A stretch of DNA of 15,574 bases, from positions 1 to 15,574 of the forward strand of contig JAFAGC010000023.1 in NCBI GenBank assembly GCA_023423065.1, written 5' to 3'. Position numbers and translations under genes: made by a program. This DNA comes from Pseudomonadota bacterium (GTDB lineage: Bacteria; Pseudomonadota; Gammaproteobacteria; Steroidobacterales; Steroidobacteraceae). The notes under the pieces are model-generated. The model was not told the origin of the DNA. It did not search any database and saw only the letters and a list, made by a program, of their open reading frames with translations. Below, in pieces: positions 7,187 to 14,185 of this stretch (position 1 is its first letter; the number at the start of each line of letters is the position of its first letter).

Positions 7187-8359
7187 TCAGGCAGTCAGCT
7201 CGTAGATCTCGCGGCCGATGAGCATACGACGGATTTCCTGGGTGCCGGCGCCGATTTCGTAGAGCTTCGCGTCGCGCAACAGGCGGCCCGCGGCGTAGTC
7301 GTTGATGTAGCCATTGCCGCCGAGCGCCTGGATCGCCTCGAGACACATCTGCGTCGCGCGGTCGGCGCCGAACAGGATCGCGGCGGCGGCGTCCTGGCGC
7401 GAGCAGCGGCCCGCGTCGCAGGCACGGCCGATCGCGTAGGCATAAGCGCGCGCGGCATTCAGCGAGGCATACATGTCGGCCAGTTTGGCCTGCATGAGCT
7501 GGAAGGTGCCGACGGGCTGGCCGAACTGCTTGCGTTCGTGCACGTACGGCAGCACCAGGTCCAGGGCCGCGGCCATCAATCCGAGCGGGCCGCCGGCGAG
7601 CACGGCACGTTCGTAATCGAGGCCCTTCATGAGTACGCGCACGCCCTGGTCGAGTTCGCCGAGCAGATTTTCCCCGGGTACGAAGCAGTCCTCGAACACG
7701 AGTTCGGAGGTGGAGGAGCCTCGCATGCCGAGCTTGTCTAGCTTCTGCGCGGTGGAGAAACCCGCGAAGCCCTTCTCGACGATGAACGCGGTGATGCCGC
7801 GCGGGCCGGCCGCGGCGTTGGTCTTCGCGTAGACGACCGCGACGTCGGCGTCCGGGCCGTTCGTGATCCACATCTTGCGGCCGGTGAGGGCGTAGCCGCC
7901 GTCGCGCTTGACGGCCCGCAGCTGCATGCCGACCACGTCGGATCCGGCGCCGGGTTCGCTCATCGCGAGCGCGCCGACGTGTTCGCCCGAGACCAGCTTC
8001 GGTAGATAGCGGTCGCGCTGCTCGTCGGTGGCGTTGAGCACGATCTGGTTCATGCACAGGTTCGAATGCGCGCCGTACGACAGGCCCACGGATCCGGACG
8101 CGCGCGAGATCTCTTCCATCGCGACGATGTGCGCGAGGTAGCCGAGGTTCGCGCCACCCCAGCGTTCGGGGACGGTGACGCCGAGCAGACCGGCGGCGCC
8201 GAGCTCGGGCCACAGGTCGCGCGGAAACTCGTTGGTGCGGTCGATTTCCTCGGCGCGTGGTGCGATGCGCTCGCGCGCGAAGCGCCTGACCTGGGCGCGC
8301 ACCTCGTCGAGCTCCTCGCCCAGTCCGAAATCGAAATCACAGCGATCGAGTGGGTTCAT
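7187..8359 (-). CDS. liuA: Isovaleryl-CoA dehydrogenase
   Basis: The 390-residue FAD enzyme oxidises isovaleryl-CoA to 3-methylcrotonyl-CoA in leucine degradation and passes electrons to ETF. Acyl-CoA dehydrogenase motifs are all present: A-M-S-E-P-G-A-G-S-D at 132-141 (flavin/substrate loop), M-W-I-T-N-G at 163-168, and Q-A-L-G-G-N-G-Y near the C-terminus. The catalytic base is Glu250 in L-D-Y-E-R-A-V-L-A-G-G-P-L-G. That placement (rather than near residue 370) is the hallmark of isovaleryl-CoA dehydrogenases within the family. It is soluble and cytoplasmic. Neighbours make the assignment firm: methylcrotonyl-CoA carboxylase genes are divergent across a 58-base spacer. There is no clear Shine-Dalgarno before the ATG. 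A TACAAT hexamer (minus strand, 8401-8396) could be its -10 box. The regulator follows after 3 bases. Confidence 0.93.
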   Translation of the reverse strand: MNPLDRCDFDFGLGEELDEVRAQVRRFARERIAPRAEEIDRTNEFPRDLWPELGAAGLLGVTVPERWGGANLGYLAHIVAMEEISRASGSVGLSYGAHSNLCMNQIVLNATDEQRDRYLPKLVSGEHVGALAMSEPGAGSDVVGMQLRAVKRDGGYALTGRKMWITNGPDADVAVVYAKTNAAAGPRGITAFIVEKGFAGFSTAQKLDKLGMRGSSTSELVFEDCFVPGENLLGELDQGVRVLMKGLDYERAVLAGGPLGLMAAALDLVLPYVHERKQFGQPVGTFQLMQAKLADMYASLNAARAYAYAIGRACDAGRCSRQDAAAAILFGADRATQMCLEAIQALGGNGYINDYAAGRLLRDAKLYEIGAGTQEIRRMLIGREIYELTA

Positions 8360-8385
8360 GTTCGTGGGCGGCCGTCGCTTGCCTT

Positions 8386-8399
8386 CAATTCATCAATTG
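8386..8399. promoter_or_regulatory. Secondary inverted repeat in the liuA/liuB spacer
   Basis: CAATT at 8386-8390 is the reverse complement of AATTG at 8395-8399, with CATC between. It lies 5 bases from the main palindrome and overlaps the likely liuA -10 box. It does not fit the GntR pattern well, so it may be only an A+T-rich promoter element or a weak second operator half. Confidence 0.25.
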
Positions 8400-8405
8400 T
8401 ACTAT
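8396..8405. promoter_or_regulatory. Overlapping divergent -10 boxes for liuA and liuBCD
   Basis: On the minus strand TACAAT (8401-8396) resembles a -10 box for liuA, giving a leader of about 30 bases. On the plus strand TACTAT (8400-8405) could be the -10 box for liuB; its start site would fall near 8412, leaving a leader of only about 6 bases. A TTGCCT at 8379-8384 is a possible -35 for the rightward promoter, but the 15-base spacing is short. These are eye-matched hexamers only. Confidence 0.3.
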
Positions 8406-8416
8406 TGTCGGACAAT
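8404..8416. promoter_or_regulatory. Putative GntR/FCD operator (ATTGTC-G-GACAAT)
   Basis: This is a perfect 6+1+6 palindrome, and its inner 11 bases TTGTCGGACAA (8405-8415) fit the TNGTNNNACNA pattern bound by FadR-like GntR proteins. It ends one base before the liuB ATG and overlaps the likely rightward start site. For the leftward promoter it would lie in the -10/-35 spacer. One bound dimer could therefore block both directions. The co-encoded GntR protein is the natural candidate binder; this is inferred, not shown. The weak GGA ribosome site of liuB lies inside the palindrome. Confidence 0.65.
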
Positions 8417-8417
8417 C

Positions 8418-10040
8418 ATGCCGCCGCTCGAATCCAAAGTCGATAGGACGAGTCCGGAATTCGCCGCGAACGCGGCGGCCATGCGTGCGCTGGTCGACGA
8501 ATTGAAGGCCCGGCAGGCGAAAACGGCATTGGGAGGCGGGGAGGCGGCCCGCGCGAAACACGTCGCGCGGGGCAAGTTGCTGCCGCGCGACCGCGTGGAG
8601 ATGCTGCTCGACCCCGGCGCGCCGTTCCTCGAGCTTTCGCCGCTGGCGGCCTGGGGCATGTACGACGACGATTCCCCGGGTGCCGGCATCATCACGGGCG
8701 TCGGCCGCGTGTCGGGGCGCGAGTGCGTCATCGTCTGCAACGATCCGACGGTCAAGGGCGGCACTTACTACCCGGTCAGCATCAAGAAGCACCTGCGCGC
8801 GCAACGCGTGGCCGAGGAGAACCGGCTGCCGTGCATCTATCTGGTGGATTCCGGCGGCGCGCACCTGCCGAGCCAGGACGAGGTGTTCCCGGACGAGCAG
8901 CACTTCGGCCGCATCTTCTACAACCAGGCCAACATGTCGGCGGCGGGCATCCCGCAGATCGCCGTGGTCATGGGATCGTGCACGGCCGGCGGCGCGTACG
9001 TGCCCGCCATGAGCGACGAATCGATCATCGTGCGCAACCAGGGGACGATCTTCCTCGGCGGCCCGCCGCTCGTGAAGGCCGCAACCGGCGAAGTCGTCAG
9101 CGCGGAGGAACTCGGCGGCGGCGAAGTCCACGCCAAACTATCCGGCGTTGTCGACCACCTCGCCGAAAACGACACCCACGCGCTCGGCATCGCGCGCAGA
9201 ATCCTCGCAGGCCTCGACAAAGATTTACCGGGTCCGGTGCCTGGCACCGAAATCCGGCAAAACTCCGCCGTCGAGCCTCTGTACCCGGCGGATGATCTTT
9301 ACGGACTCATCCCGGCGGATCCGCGCAAGCCCTTCGACTCGCGCGAAATCATCGCGCGGCTCGTCGACGGCAGCGAGTTCGACGAATGGAAGGCGCGATA
9401 CGGCACGACGCTCGTCACGGGTTTCGCGCGCATCCACTGCATGCCCGTCGCGATCCTCGCCAACAACGGCATCCTGTTCTCGGAGTCCGCGCAGAAAGGC
9501 GCGCACTTCATCGAGCTCGCCTGCCAGCGCCGCATCCCGCTCGTGTTCCTGCAGAACATCACGGGTTTCATGGTCGGCAAGAAATACGAGAACGAAGGCA
9601 TCGCGCGGCATGGCGCCAAGATGGTGACCGCGGTCGCCTGTGCGCGTGTGCCGAAGTTCACCGTCATCGTCGGCGGCAGTTTCGGCGCGGGCAATTACGG
9701 CATGTGCGGCCGCGCCTACGCACCGCGCTTCCTGTGGACCTGGCCGAACTCGCGGATCTCGGTGATGGGCGGCGAGCAGGCCGCGAATGTGCTCGCGACG
9801 GTACGGCGCGACGCCATCGAGGCGAAGGGCGGCACGTGGAGCGCCGCCGAAGAGGCGGCGTTCAAGGCGCCGATCCGCGAGCAGTACGAAACGCAGGGCA
9901 ATCCTTACTACGCGACCGCGCGCCTGTGGGACGACGGCGTCATCGATCCGCGCGACACCCGCATGTGCCTGGCGCTCGGCCTCGCGCTGGCGAATCGGCA
10001 GCCGATCCCGGAAACTCGCTTCGGCGTGTTCCGGATGTAG
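8418..10040 (+). CDS. liuB: Methylcrotonoyl-CoA carboxylase, carboxyltransferase (beta) subunit
   Basis: The 540-residue carboxyltransferase moves CO2 from biotin to 3-methylcrotonyl-CoA, giving 3-methylglutaconyl-CoA. Crotonase-fold acyl-CoA carboxylase motifs run in order: S-G-G-A-H-L-P in the N-terminal half, M-G-S-C-T-A-G-G-A-Y-V-P, then G-A-G-N-Y-G-M-C-G-R-A-Y and M-G-G-E-Q-A-A in the C-terminal half. The length matches the ~535-residue family. ATG 8418 is chosen because the conserved sequence begins there. An in-frame ATG at 8358 would add a poorly conserved stretch over the operator. The ribosome site is weak (GGA 5 bases before the ATG), and the mRNA may be almost leaderless. It partners with the biotin carboxylase encoded two genes on, and is first in the rightward operon. 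Divergence from liuA differs from the common single liuABCDE operon. Confidence 0.94.
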   Translation: MPPLESKVDRTSPEFAANAAAMRALVDELKARQAKTALGGGEAARAKHVARGKLLPRDRVEMLLDPGAPFLELSPLAAWGMYDDDSPGAGIITGVGRVSGRECVIVCNDPTVKGGTYYPVSIKKHLRAQRVAEENRLPCIYLVDSGGAHLPSQDEVFPDEQHFGRIFYNQANMSAAGIPQIAVVMGSCTAGGAYVPAMSDESIIVRNQGTIFLGGPPLVKAATGEVVSAEELGGGEVHAKLSGVVDHLAENDTHALGIARRILAGLDKDLPGPVPGTEIRQNSAVEPLYPADDLYGLIPADPRKPFDSREIIARLVDGSEFDEWKARYGTTLVTGFARIHCMPVAILANNGILFSESAQKGAHFIELACQRRIPLVFLQNITGFMVGKKYENEGIARHGAKMVTAVACARVPKFTVIVGGSFGAGNYGMCGRAYAPRFLWTWPNSRISVMGGEQAANVLATVRRDAIEAKGGTWSAAEEAAFKAPIREQYETQGNPYYATARLWDDGVIDPRDTRMCLALGLALANRQPIPETRFGVFRM

Positions 10041-10049
10041 AGGCGGCGC

Positions 10050-10844
10050 ATGTCCGACTACCGACACCTCGAGATCGAGCAGCGCGGCGCGGTGCGCTGG
10101 CTGTGGCTCGACCGGCCCGAAGTCCGCAATGCCTTCAACGACGTTCTGATCGCCGAGATCGCGCGGGCTTTCGCCGAGATAGAAGCACACGCCGCCACGC
10201 GCGTGGTGGTCGTCGCGGCGCGCGGGCCGGCCTTCTGCGCCGGCGCGGATCTCAACTGGATGCGCTCGATGGCCGACTACGGCCACTCCGAGAATCATGC
10301 CGACGCACTCAAGGTGGCACGCATGTTCAACGCGGTACATGCCTCGTCCAAGCCGGTGATCGCGCGCGTGCAGGGCGATGCATTCGGCGGCGGCGTCGGA
10401 CTCGCCGCGGCCTGTGACGTCGTCGTCGCGGTGGAGTCCGCGAGTTTCGCGCTTTCCGAGGTGAAGCTCGGCATCGTGGCCGCCACCATTTCTCCGCACC
10501 TCGTGCGCGCGATGGGACCGCGTCATGCCGCGCGCTACATGCTCACCGCCGAGAAGTTCGGTGCCCGGCGCGCGTGCGAAACAGGCCTCGTGCACGAGGC
10601 CGTCTCCGCGGACGAACTGGATGCCGCCGTAGACAGGATCGTCACGGCGTTGCTCGCCGCGAGTCCGGCGGCACTCGCCGCAACCAAGCGCCTGCTCGCC
10701 GACGTCATCGAAACTCCGTTGGACGACGTTTTGCTTGCGGCGACCGCGAAGTGCATCGCCGACGCGCGCGTGTCTCCCGAGGGCCGCGAAGGCATCGCGG
10801 CATTCCTCGAGCGGCGCGCACCGGCCTGGGCGCCCAAGAAATAG
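10050..10844 (+). CDS. liuC: Enoyl-CoA hydratase family: probable methylglutaconyl-CoA hydratase
   Basis: The 264-residue crotonase-fold enzyme has the oxyanion-hole segments C-A-G-A-D-L at 63-68 and G-D-A-F-G-G-G at 109-115. Glu137 in F-A-L-S-E-V-K-L-G-I is the likely single catalytic glutamate; the first glutamate of classical enoyl-CoA hydratase is replaced by Gly in G-G-G-V-G-L, as I recall for LiuC-type proteins. A-T-I-S-P-H after it is also typical of the group. The expected reaction is hydration of 3-methylglutaconyl-CoA to HMG-CoA. The assignment rests mostly on its place between the two carboxylase subunit genes. AGAGG overlaps the liuB stop 6-7 bases before the ATG, and the next gene starts 2 bases after its stop, so it lies in a tight operon. 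It is cytoplasmic. Confidence 0.88.
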   Translation: MSDYRHLEIEQRGAVRWLWLDRPEVRNAFNDVLIAEIARAFAEIEAHAATRVVVVAARGPAFCAGADLNWMRSMADYGHSENHADALKVARMFNAVHASSKPVIARVQGDAFGGGVGLAAACDVVVAVESASFALSEVKLGIVAATISPHLVRAMGPRHAARYMLTAEKFGARRACETGLVHEAVSADELDAAVDRIVTALLAASPAALAATKRLLADVIETPLDDVLLAATAKCIADARVSPEGREGIAAFLERRAPAWAPKK

Positions 10845-10846
10845 AC

Positions 10847-12727
10847 GTGATCGCCAAGCTGCTCATCGCGAATCGCGGCGAGATCGCCTGTCGCATCGCG
10901 CGTACCACGCGGCGGCTCGGCATCGCCACCGTGGCCGTGTATTCGGATGTCGACGCGCGCGCCGCGCACGTCGCCGCATGCGACGAAGCCATCTACATCG
11001 GCGGCGCGTTGCCCCGCGACAGCTACCTGCGCGGCGACGCCATCATCGAGGCGGCGCGCAAGACGGGCGCGCAGGCGGTCCACCCGGGATACGGATTTCT
11101 CTCGGAGAACGCGGCGTTCGCGCGCGGCTGCGCGGCGGCCGGCCTCGTGTTCGTGGGTCCCTCACCCGAATCCATCGAGGCGATGGGTTCGAAGTCGGCC
11201 GCCAAGGCGCTCATGGAGAAGGCGGGCGTGCCGCTGACGCCGGGATATCACGGCGACCGCCAGGAGACGGACTATCTGCTCACGCAGGCGGAGCGCATCG
11301 GTTTCCCCGTGCTGATCAAGGCCGTGGCAGGTGGCGGGGGCAAGGGCATGCGGCGCGTCGATCGCGCGGCCGACTTCGCATCCGCGCTCGCGAGCTGCCA
11401 GCGCGAGGCCGGCGCCGCCTTCGGCGACGCGCGGGTGTTGCTCGAAAGATTCGTCACGACCGCGCGGCACATCGAGATCCAGGTCTTCGGCGACCGGCAC
11501 GGCAATGTGATGCATCTGTTCGAACGCGACTGCTCCGTGCAACGCCGCCACCAGAAAGTCATCGAAGAAGCTCCCGCCCCGGGCATGACGCCGGAGCGAC
11601 GCCGCGCGATGGGCGAGGCCGCGGTCGCGGCGGCCCGCGCCGTGAACTACTCGGGTGCGGGCACCGTGGAATTCATCGCCGCTCCCGACGGCGCGTTCTA
11701 CTTCATGGAAATGAACACGCGCCTGCAGGTCGAGCACCCCGTCACGGAGATGATCACGGGTCTCGACCTCGTGGAATGGCAATTGCGAGTCGCGGCCGGA
11801 GAGCCGTTGCCGATGAAGCAGGACGAACTGCGCGTCGCCGGACACGCCGTCGAGGCGCGTATCTACGCCGAAGATCCGGAGCGCGGGTTCCTGCCCTCGA
11901 TCGGCCGCCTGGAACATCTCGCGACACCGGCCGAGTCCGCGGAGCTGCGCATCGACACGGGCGTGCGGCAGGGCGACGAGATCACGCCTTACTACGACCC
12001 GATGATCGCCAAGCTCATCGCGCATGGCGCCACTCGCGCGGAGGCGATCGTGCGGTTGCGCGCCGCACTCGAGCGGTTCCGCGTCGCGGGCGTGCGCACG
12101 AACGTCGAATTCCTCGGACGGCTCACTACCGCGCCGTCGTTCGTCGAAGGCAACCTCGATACCGCGCTCATCGAGCGCGAACGCGCGCACGTGCTGCCGG
12201 AGCGCCACGAGCCTCCCGAATCCCTGTGGCGATTCGCGGCGTGGCGCGCGATCGCGCCCGCGGTCGGTCCATCGCCGTGGTCGAAAGCGGACGGATGGAG
12301 ATTGCTGGGCCGTTCGAAACGCGAAGTGACGCTGCGCTGGCGCGAGACCGAGCGGACAACACTCATGGACTTCGCCAGTCCACCGGCGGAGTCCGGATTC
12401 GACGCAGTCGTCGCCGGCGGCGCCGTGCACCTGTTTCGCGGCATCGAGCATTTCGTCTTTCAAATCGTCGACCCGTACACGCCGACGGCGCAGGCCGCGG
12501 ATCGCCACGGAAGCCTGGCGGCGCCCATGCCGGGCCGGATCCTCGCCATCAACGTGAAACCCGACGACAAGGTCGAGCGCGGCGCGCCGCTGCTGGTCAT
12601 GGAGGCGATGAAGATGGAGCACACGATGGTGGCGCCATTCGCGGGCGTGGTGAAACAGCTCCATTGCAAGTCCGGCGACCAGGTTCGCGAGGGCGTCGAA
12701 CTACTGGAGCTTGCGGCCGCCTCCTGA
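10847..12727 (+). CDS. liuD: Methylcrotonoyl-CoA carboxylase, biotin carboxylase/BCCP (alpha) subunit
   Basis: The 626-residue protein starts with GTG at 10847, two bases after the liuC stop; homology begins right there (I-A-K-L-L-I-A-N-R-G-E-I-A). An N-terminal biotin carboxylase domain (1-~445) shows H-P-G-Y-G-F-L-S-E-N, the ATP-grasp loop G-G-G-G-K-G-M at 162-168, and R-L-Q-V-E-H-P-V-T-E. A linker (BT-like) region follows. The C-terminal biotinyl domain has M-E-A-M-K-M-E-H with biotinylated Lys589. It charges biotin with bicarbonate using ATP and hands CO2 to LiuB. The domain order and length (~650) match 3-methylcrotonyl-CoA carboxylase alpha. Propionyl- or geranyl-CoA carboxylase alpha subunits look similar, but the liu context decides. 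A small hairpin follows the stop (CGTCG 12741-12745 with CGACG 12750-12754, TGAA loop) without a T-run. No liuE follows. Confidence 0.94.
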   Translation: MIAKLLIANRGEIACRIARTTRRLGIATVAVYSDVDARAAHVAACDEAIYIGGALPRDSYLRGDAIIEAARKTGAQAVHPGYGFLSENAAFARGCAAAGLVFVGPSPESIEAMGSKSAAKALMEKAGVPLTPGYHGDRQETDYLLTQAERIGFPVLIKAVAGGGGKGMRRVDRAADFASALASCQREAGAAFGDARVLLERFVTTARHIEIQVFGDRHGNVMHLFERDCSVQRRHQKVIEEAPAPGMTPERRRAMGEAAVAAARAVNYSGAGTVEFIAAPDGAFYFMEMNTRLQVEHPVTEMITGLDLVEWQLRVAAGEPLPMKQDELRVAGHAVEARIYAEDPERGFLPSIGRLEHLATPAESAELRIDTGVRQGDEITPYYDPMIAKLIAHGATRAEAIVRLRAALERFRVAGVRTNVEFLGRLTTAPSFVEGNLDTALIERERAHVLPERHEPPESLWRFAAWRAIAPAVGPSPWSKADGWRLLGRSKREVTLRWRETERTTLMDFASPPAESGFDAVVAGGAVHLFRGIEHFVFQIVDPYTPTAQAADRHGSLAAPMPGRILAINVKPDDKVERGAPLLVMEAMKMEHTMVAPFAGVVKQLHCKSGDQVREGVELLELAAAS

Positions 12728-12861
12728 CGGATACTTCTCGCGTCGTGAACGACGTCCGCGATCCCTATTCGCCGCCAGGAGCAAGAGCTTCCGGCGCTGC
12801 CGCGGCCGTAAGGGAATCATGTCCGCCTGCCGGCAAAGCGGCGAACGCCCAAGGCAACTAG

Positions 12862-13425
12862 CTAGCCCGGAAACGCCAGCATCGCATCCTGCACGCTCGC
12901 CTGCTTGCCGGGCGCAAACGTCGCGCCGGCACTGCCGCCCGAGTAGATGAGCGCGACGAGGTGATCGTCGGCATTGAGACCGAGTGACTTCTTCACCTCC
13001 GGGTCGTAGCAGGCCTCGCCGGTCTTCCACGCCGCGGCATAACCCAGCGAATGCAGCGCCAGCAGGATGTTCTGCGCCGCGGCGCCGGCCGCGAGGATCT
13101 GCTCGATCACCGGCACCTTCGTTCCCTGCACCGCGCGGCACACCACGACGATGATGAGCGGCGCGCGCAGCGCCTTGTCGCGCTCGCGTTGCAGGTCGCC
13201 CGCCGAGAGTCCCGGCGTGCGGCGCAGCGCCGACGCGGCGAGCATCTCGCCGAACTTCCTGCGCTGCTCCCCCTCGATCAGCATGAACCGCCACGGACGC
13301 AGCCGGCCGTGATCCGGTGCGCGTACCGCGGCCTGCAGCACCTTCGCGAGGTCTTCTTTCGACGGGGGAAACTCGCCGTAGGTCTTGGCGGAACTGCGCG
13401 TGACGAGCGCTTCGAGGGAATCCAT
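12862..13425 (-). CDS. Nitroreductase family protein (YdjA-like)
   Basis: The 187-residue FMN-dependent oxidoreductase is of the short single-domain type. Visible family features are the N-terminal R-S-S-A-K-T-Y (phosphate-binding Arg/Ser segment), A-V-R-A-P-D-H-G-R-L-R-P-W-R-F at ~33-47 (flavin contact, matching the A-P-x-H-x-x-x-x-P-W-R pattern of YdjA), and A-A-G-A-A-A-Q-N-I-L-L-A near 112-123. The length agrees with YdjA (~183 residues). The physiological substrate of this group is unclear; NAD(P)H-driven reduction of nitro or quinone compounds is generic family knowledge. It is soluble and cytoplasmic. It starts 1 base after the YebC gene stop, so the two are translated from one message. 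It converges on liuD with 134 bases between them. Confidence 0.85.
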   Translation of the reverse strand: MDSLEALVTRSSAKTYGEFPPSKEDLAKVLQAAVRAPDHGRLRPWRFMLIEGEQRRKFGEMLAASALRRTPGLSAGDLQRERDKALRAPLIIVVVCRAVQGTKVPVIEQILAAGAAAQNILLALHSLGYAAAWKTGEACYDPEVKKSLGLNADDHLVALIYSGGSAGATFAPGKQASVQDAMLAFPG

Positions 13426-13426
13426 G

Positions 13427-14149
13427 TCAGGCGAGCGAGTGGTAGACGTTCTGCACGTCGTCGTTCTGTTCGAGGTTGTCGACGAGTTCGAGCACCTCGT
13501 TGGCCTGGGCTTCGGGTAGTTCGATCGGCGTCGTGCAGATGTATTCGTGTGTCGCGGAGATCGGGTGGATGCCGCGCTTCTCGAGCGCCTCCTGCATGTG
13601 TCCGAACTCCGGGAACTGGCAGCGCGCGACGAGCTGCGGCTCGCCCTTGTCGCCGGTGCCTTCGCCGAACTCCTCGAGACCGTGGTCGATCAGGTAGAGC
13701 TCGAGGTCGTCCTGGTCGATGCCCTCGGGCTTCAAGCGGAACACGCCCATCTTGCGAAACTGGAACGCGACGCTGCCCGCGGTGCCGAGGTTGCCGCCGC
13801 CCTTCGAGAAGATGGTGCGCACCGATGCGACCGTGCGCGTCGGATTGTCCGTCGCGGTCTCGACGAGCACCGCCACGCCGTGCGGCGCGTAACCCTCGTA
13901 GAGGATCTGCTCGTAGTTGGCCGCGTCATTGCCGAGCGCGCGTTTGATCGCGGCCTCGACCTTGTCCTTCGGCATGTTGATGTTGCGCGCGTTCTGCACC
14001 TGGCGCCGCAGCGCAGGGTTCGAATTCACGTCGCCACCGCCCGCCTTGACGGCCATGTTGATGTCTTTGGCGATGCGCGCGAACTGCTTGGCCATGCGGT
14101 CCCAGCGCGCGAACATCGTGTGCTTTCGTACTTCGAAGATGCGTCCCAT
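13427..14149 (-). CDS. YebC/PmpR/TACO1-family protein
   Basis: The 240-residue protein has the full three-domain YebC layout. Residues ~45-72 (N-S-N-P-A-L-R-R-Q-V-Q-N-A-R, then N-M-P-K-D-K-V-E-A-A-I-K-R) and the block E-G-Y-A-P-H-G-V-A-V-L-V-E-T-A-T-D-N are diagnostic. Family members act in gene expression, either as DNA-binding regulators (PmpR) or as translation factors helping ribosomes through proline-rich stretches (TACO1/YebC). The N-terminus, M-G-R-I-F-E-V-R-K-H, differs from the M-A-G-H-S-K-W start of the main proteobacterial YebC and resembles the variant I associate with Bacteroidetes. It may be a second, divergent copy. There is no clear ribosome site. It is preceded by the alpha/beta hydrolase (36 bases) and followed after 1 base by the nitroreductase. 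It is cytoplasmic. Confidence 0.92.
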   Translation of the reverse strand: MGRIFEVRKHTMFARWDRMAKQFARIAKDINMAVKAGGGDVNSNPALRRQVQNARNINMPKDKVEAAIKRALGNDAANYEQILYEGYAPHGVAVLVETATDNPTRTVASVRTIFSKGGGNLGTAGSVAFQFRKMGVFRLKPEGIDQDDLELYLIDHGLEEFGEGTGDKGEPQLVARCQFPEFGHMQEALEKRGIHPISATHEYICTTPIELPEAQANEVLELVDNLEQNDDVQNVYHSLA

Positions 14150-14185
14150 AGGGCGCGGATTCTCGCAGAGAAGGCGGGGGCAGTT

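Noticed and set aside
8358..8417. Upstream in-frame ATG that would extend liuB by 20 codons
   Set aside because: The extension runs through the palindrome and promoter elements, overlaps the liuA start codon, and is not like the family N-terminus.
9225..10595. Long minus-strand open frame opposite liuB/liuC
   Set aside because: It is an antisense shadow of conserved liu genes with no family features.
12741..12754. Hairpin CGTCG-TGAA-CGACG after liuD as a terminator
   Set aside because: The stem is short and there is no T-tract; it might be a weak structure only.
12745..12861. Short open frames on either strand in the liuD/nitroreductase gap
   Set aside because: They are low-complexity, have no convincing start signals, and the minus-strand one runs into liuD.
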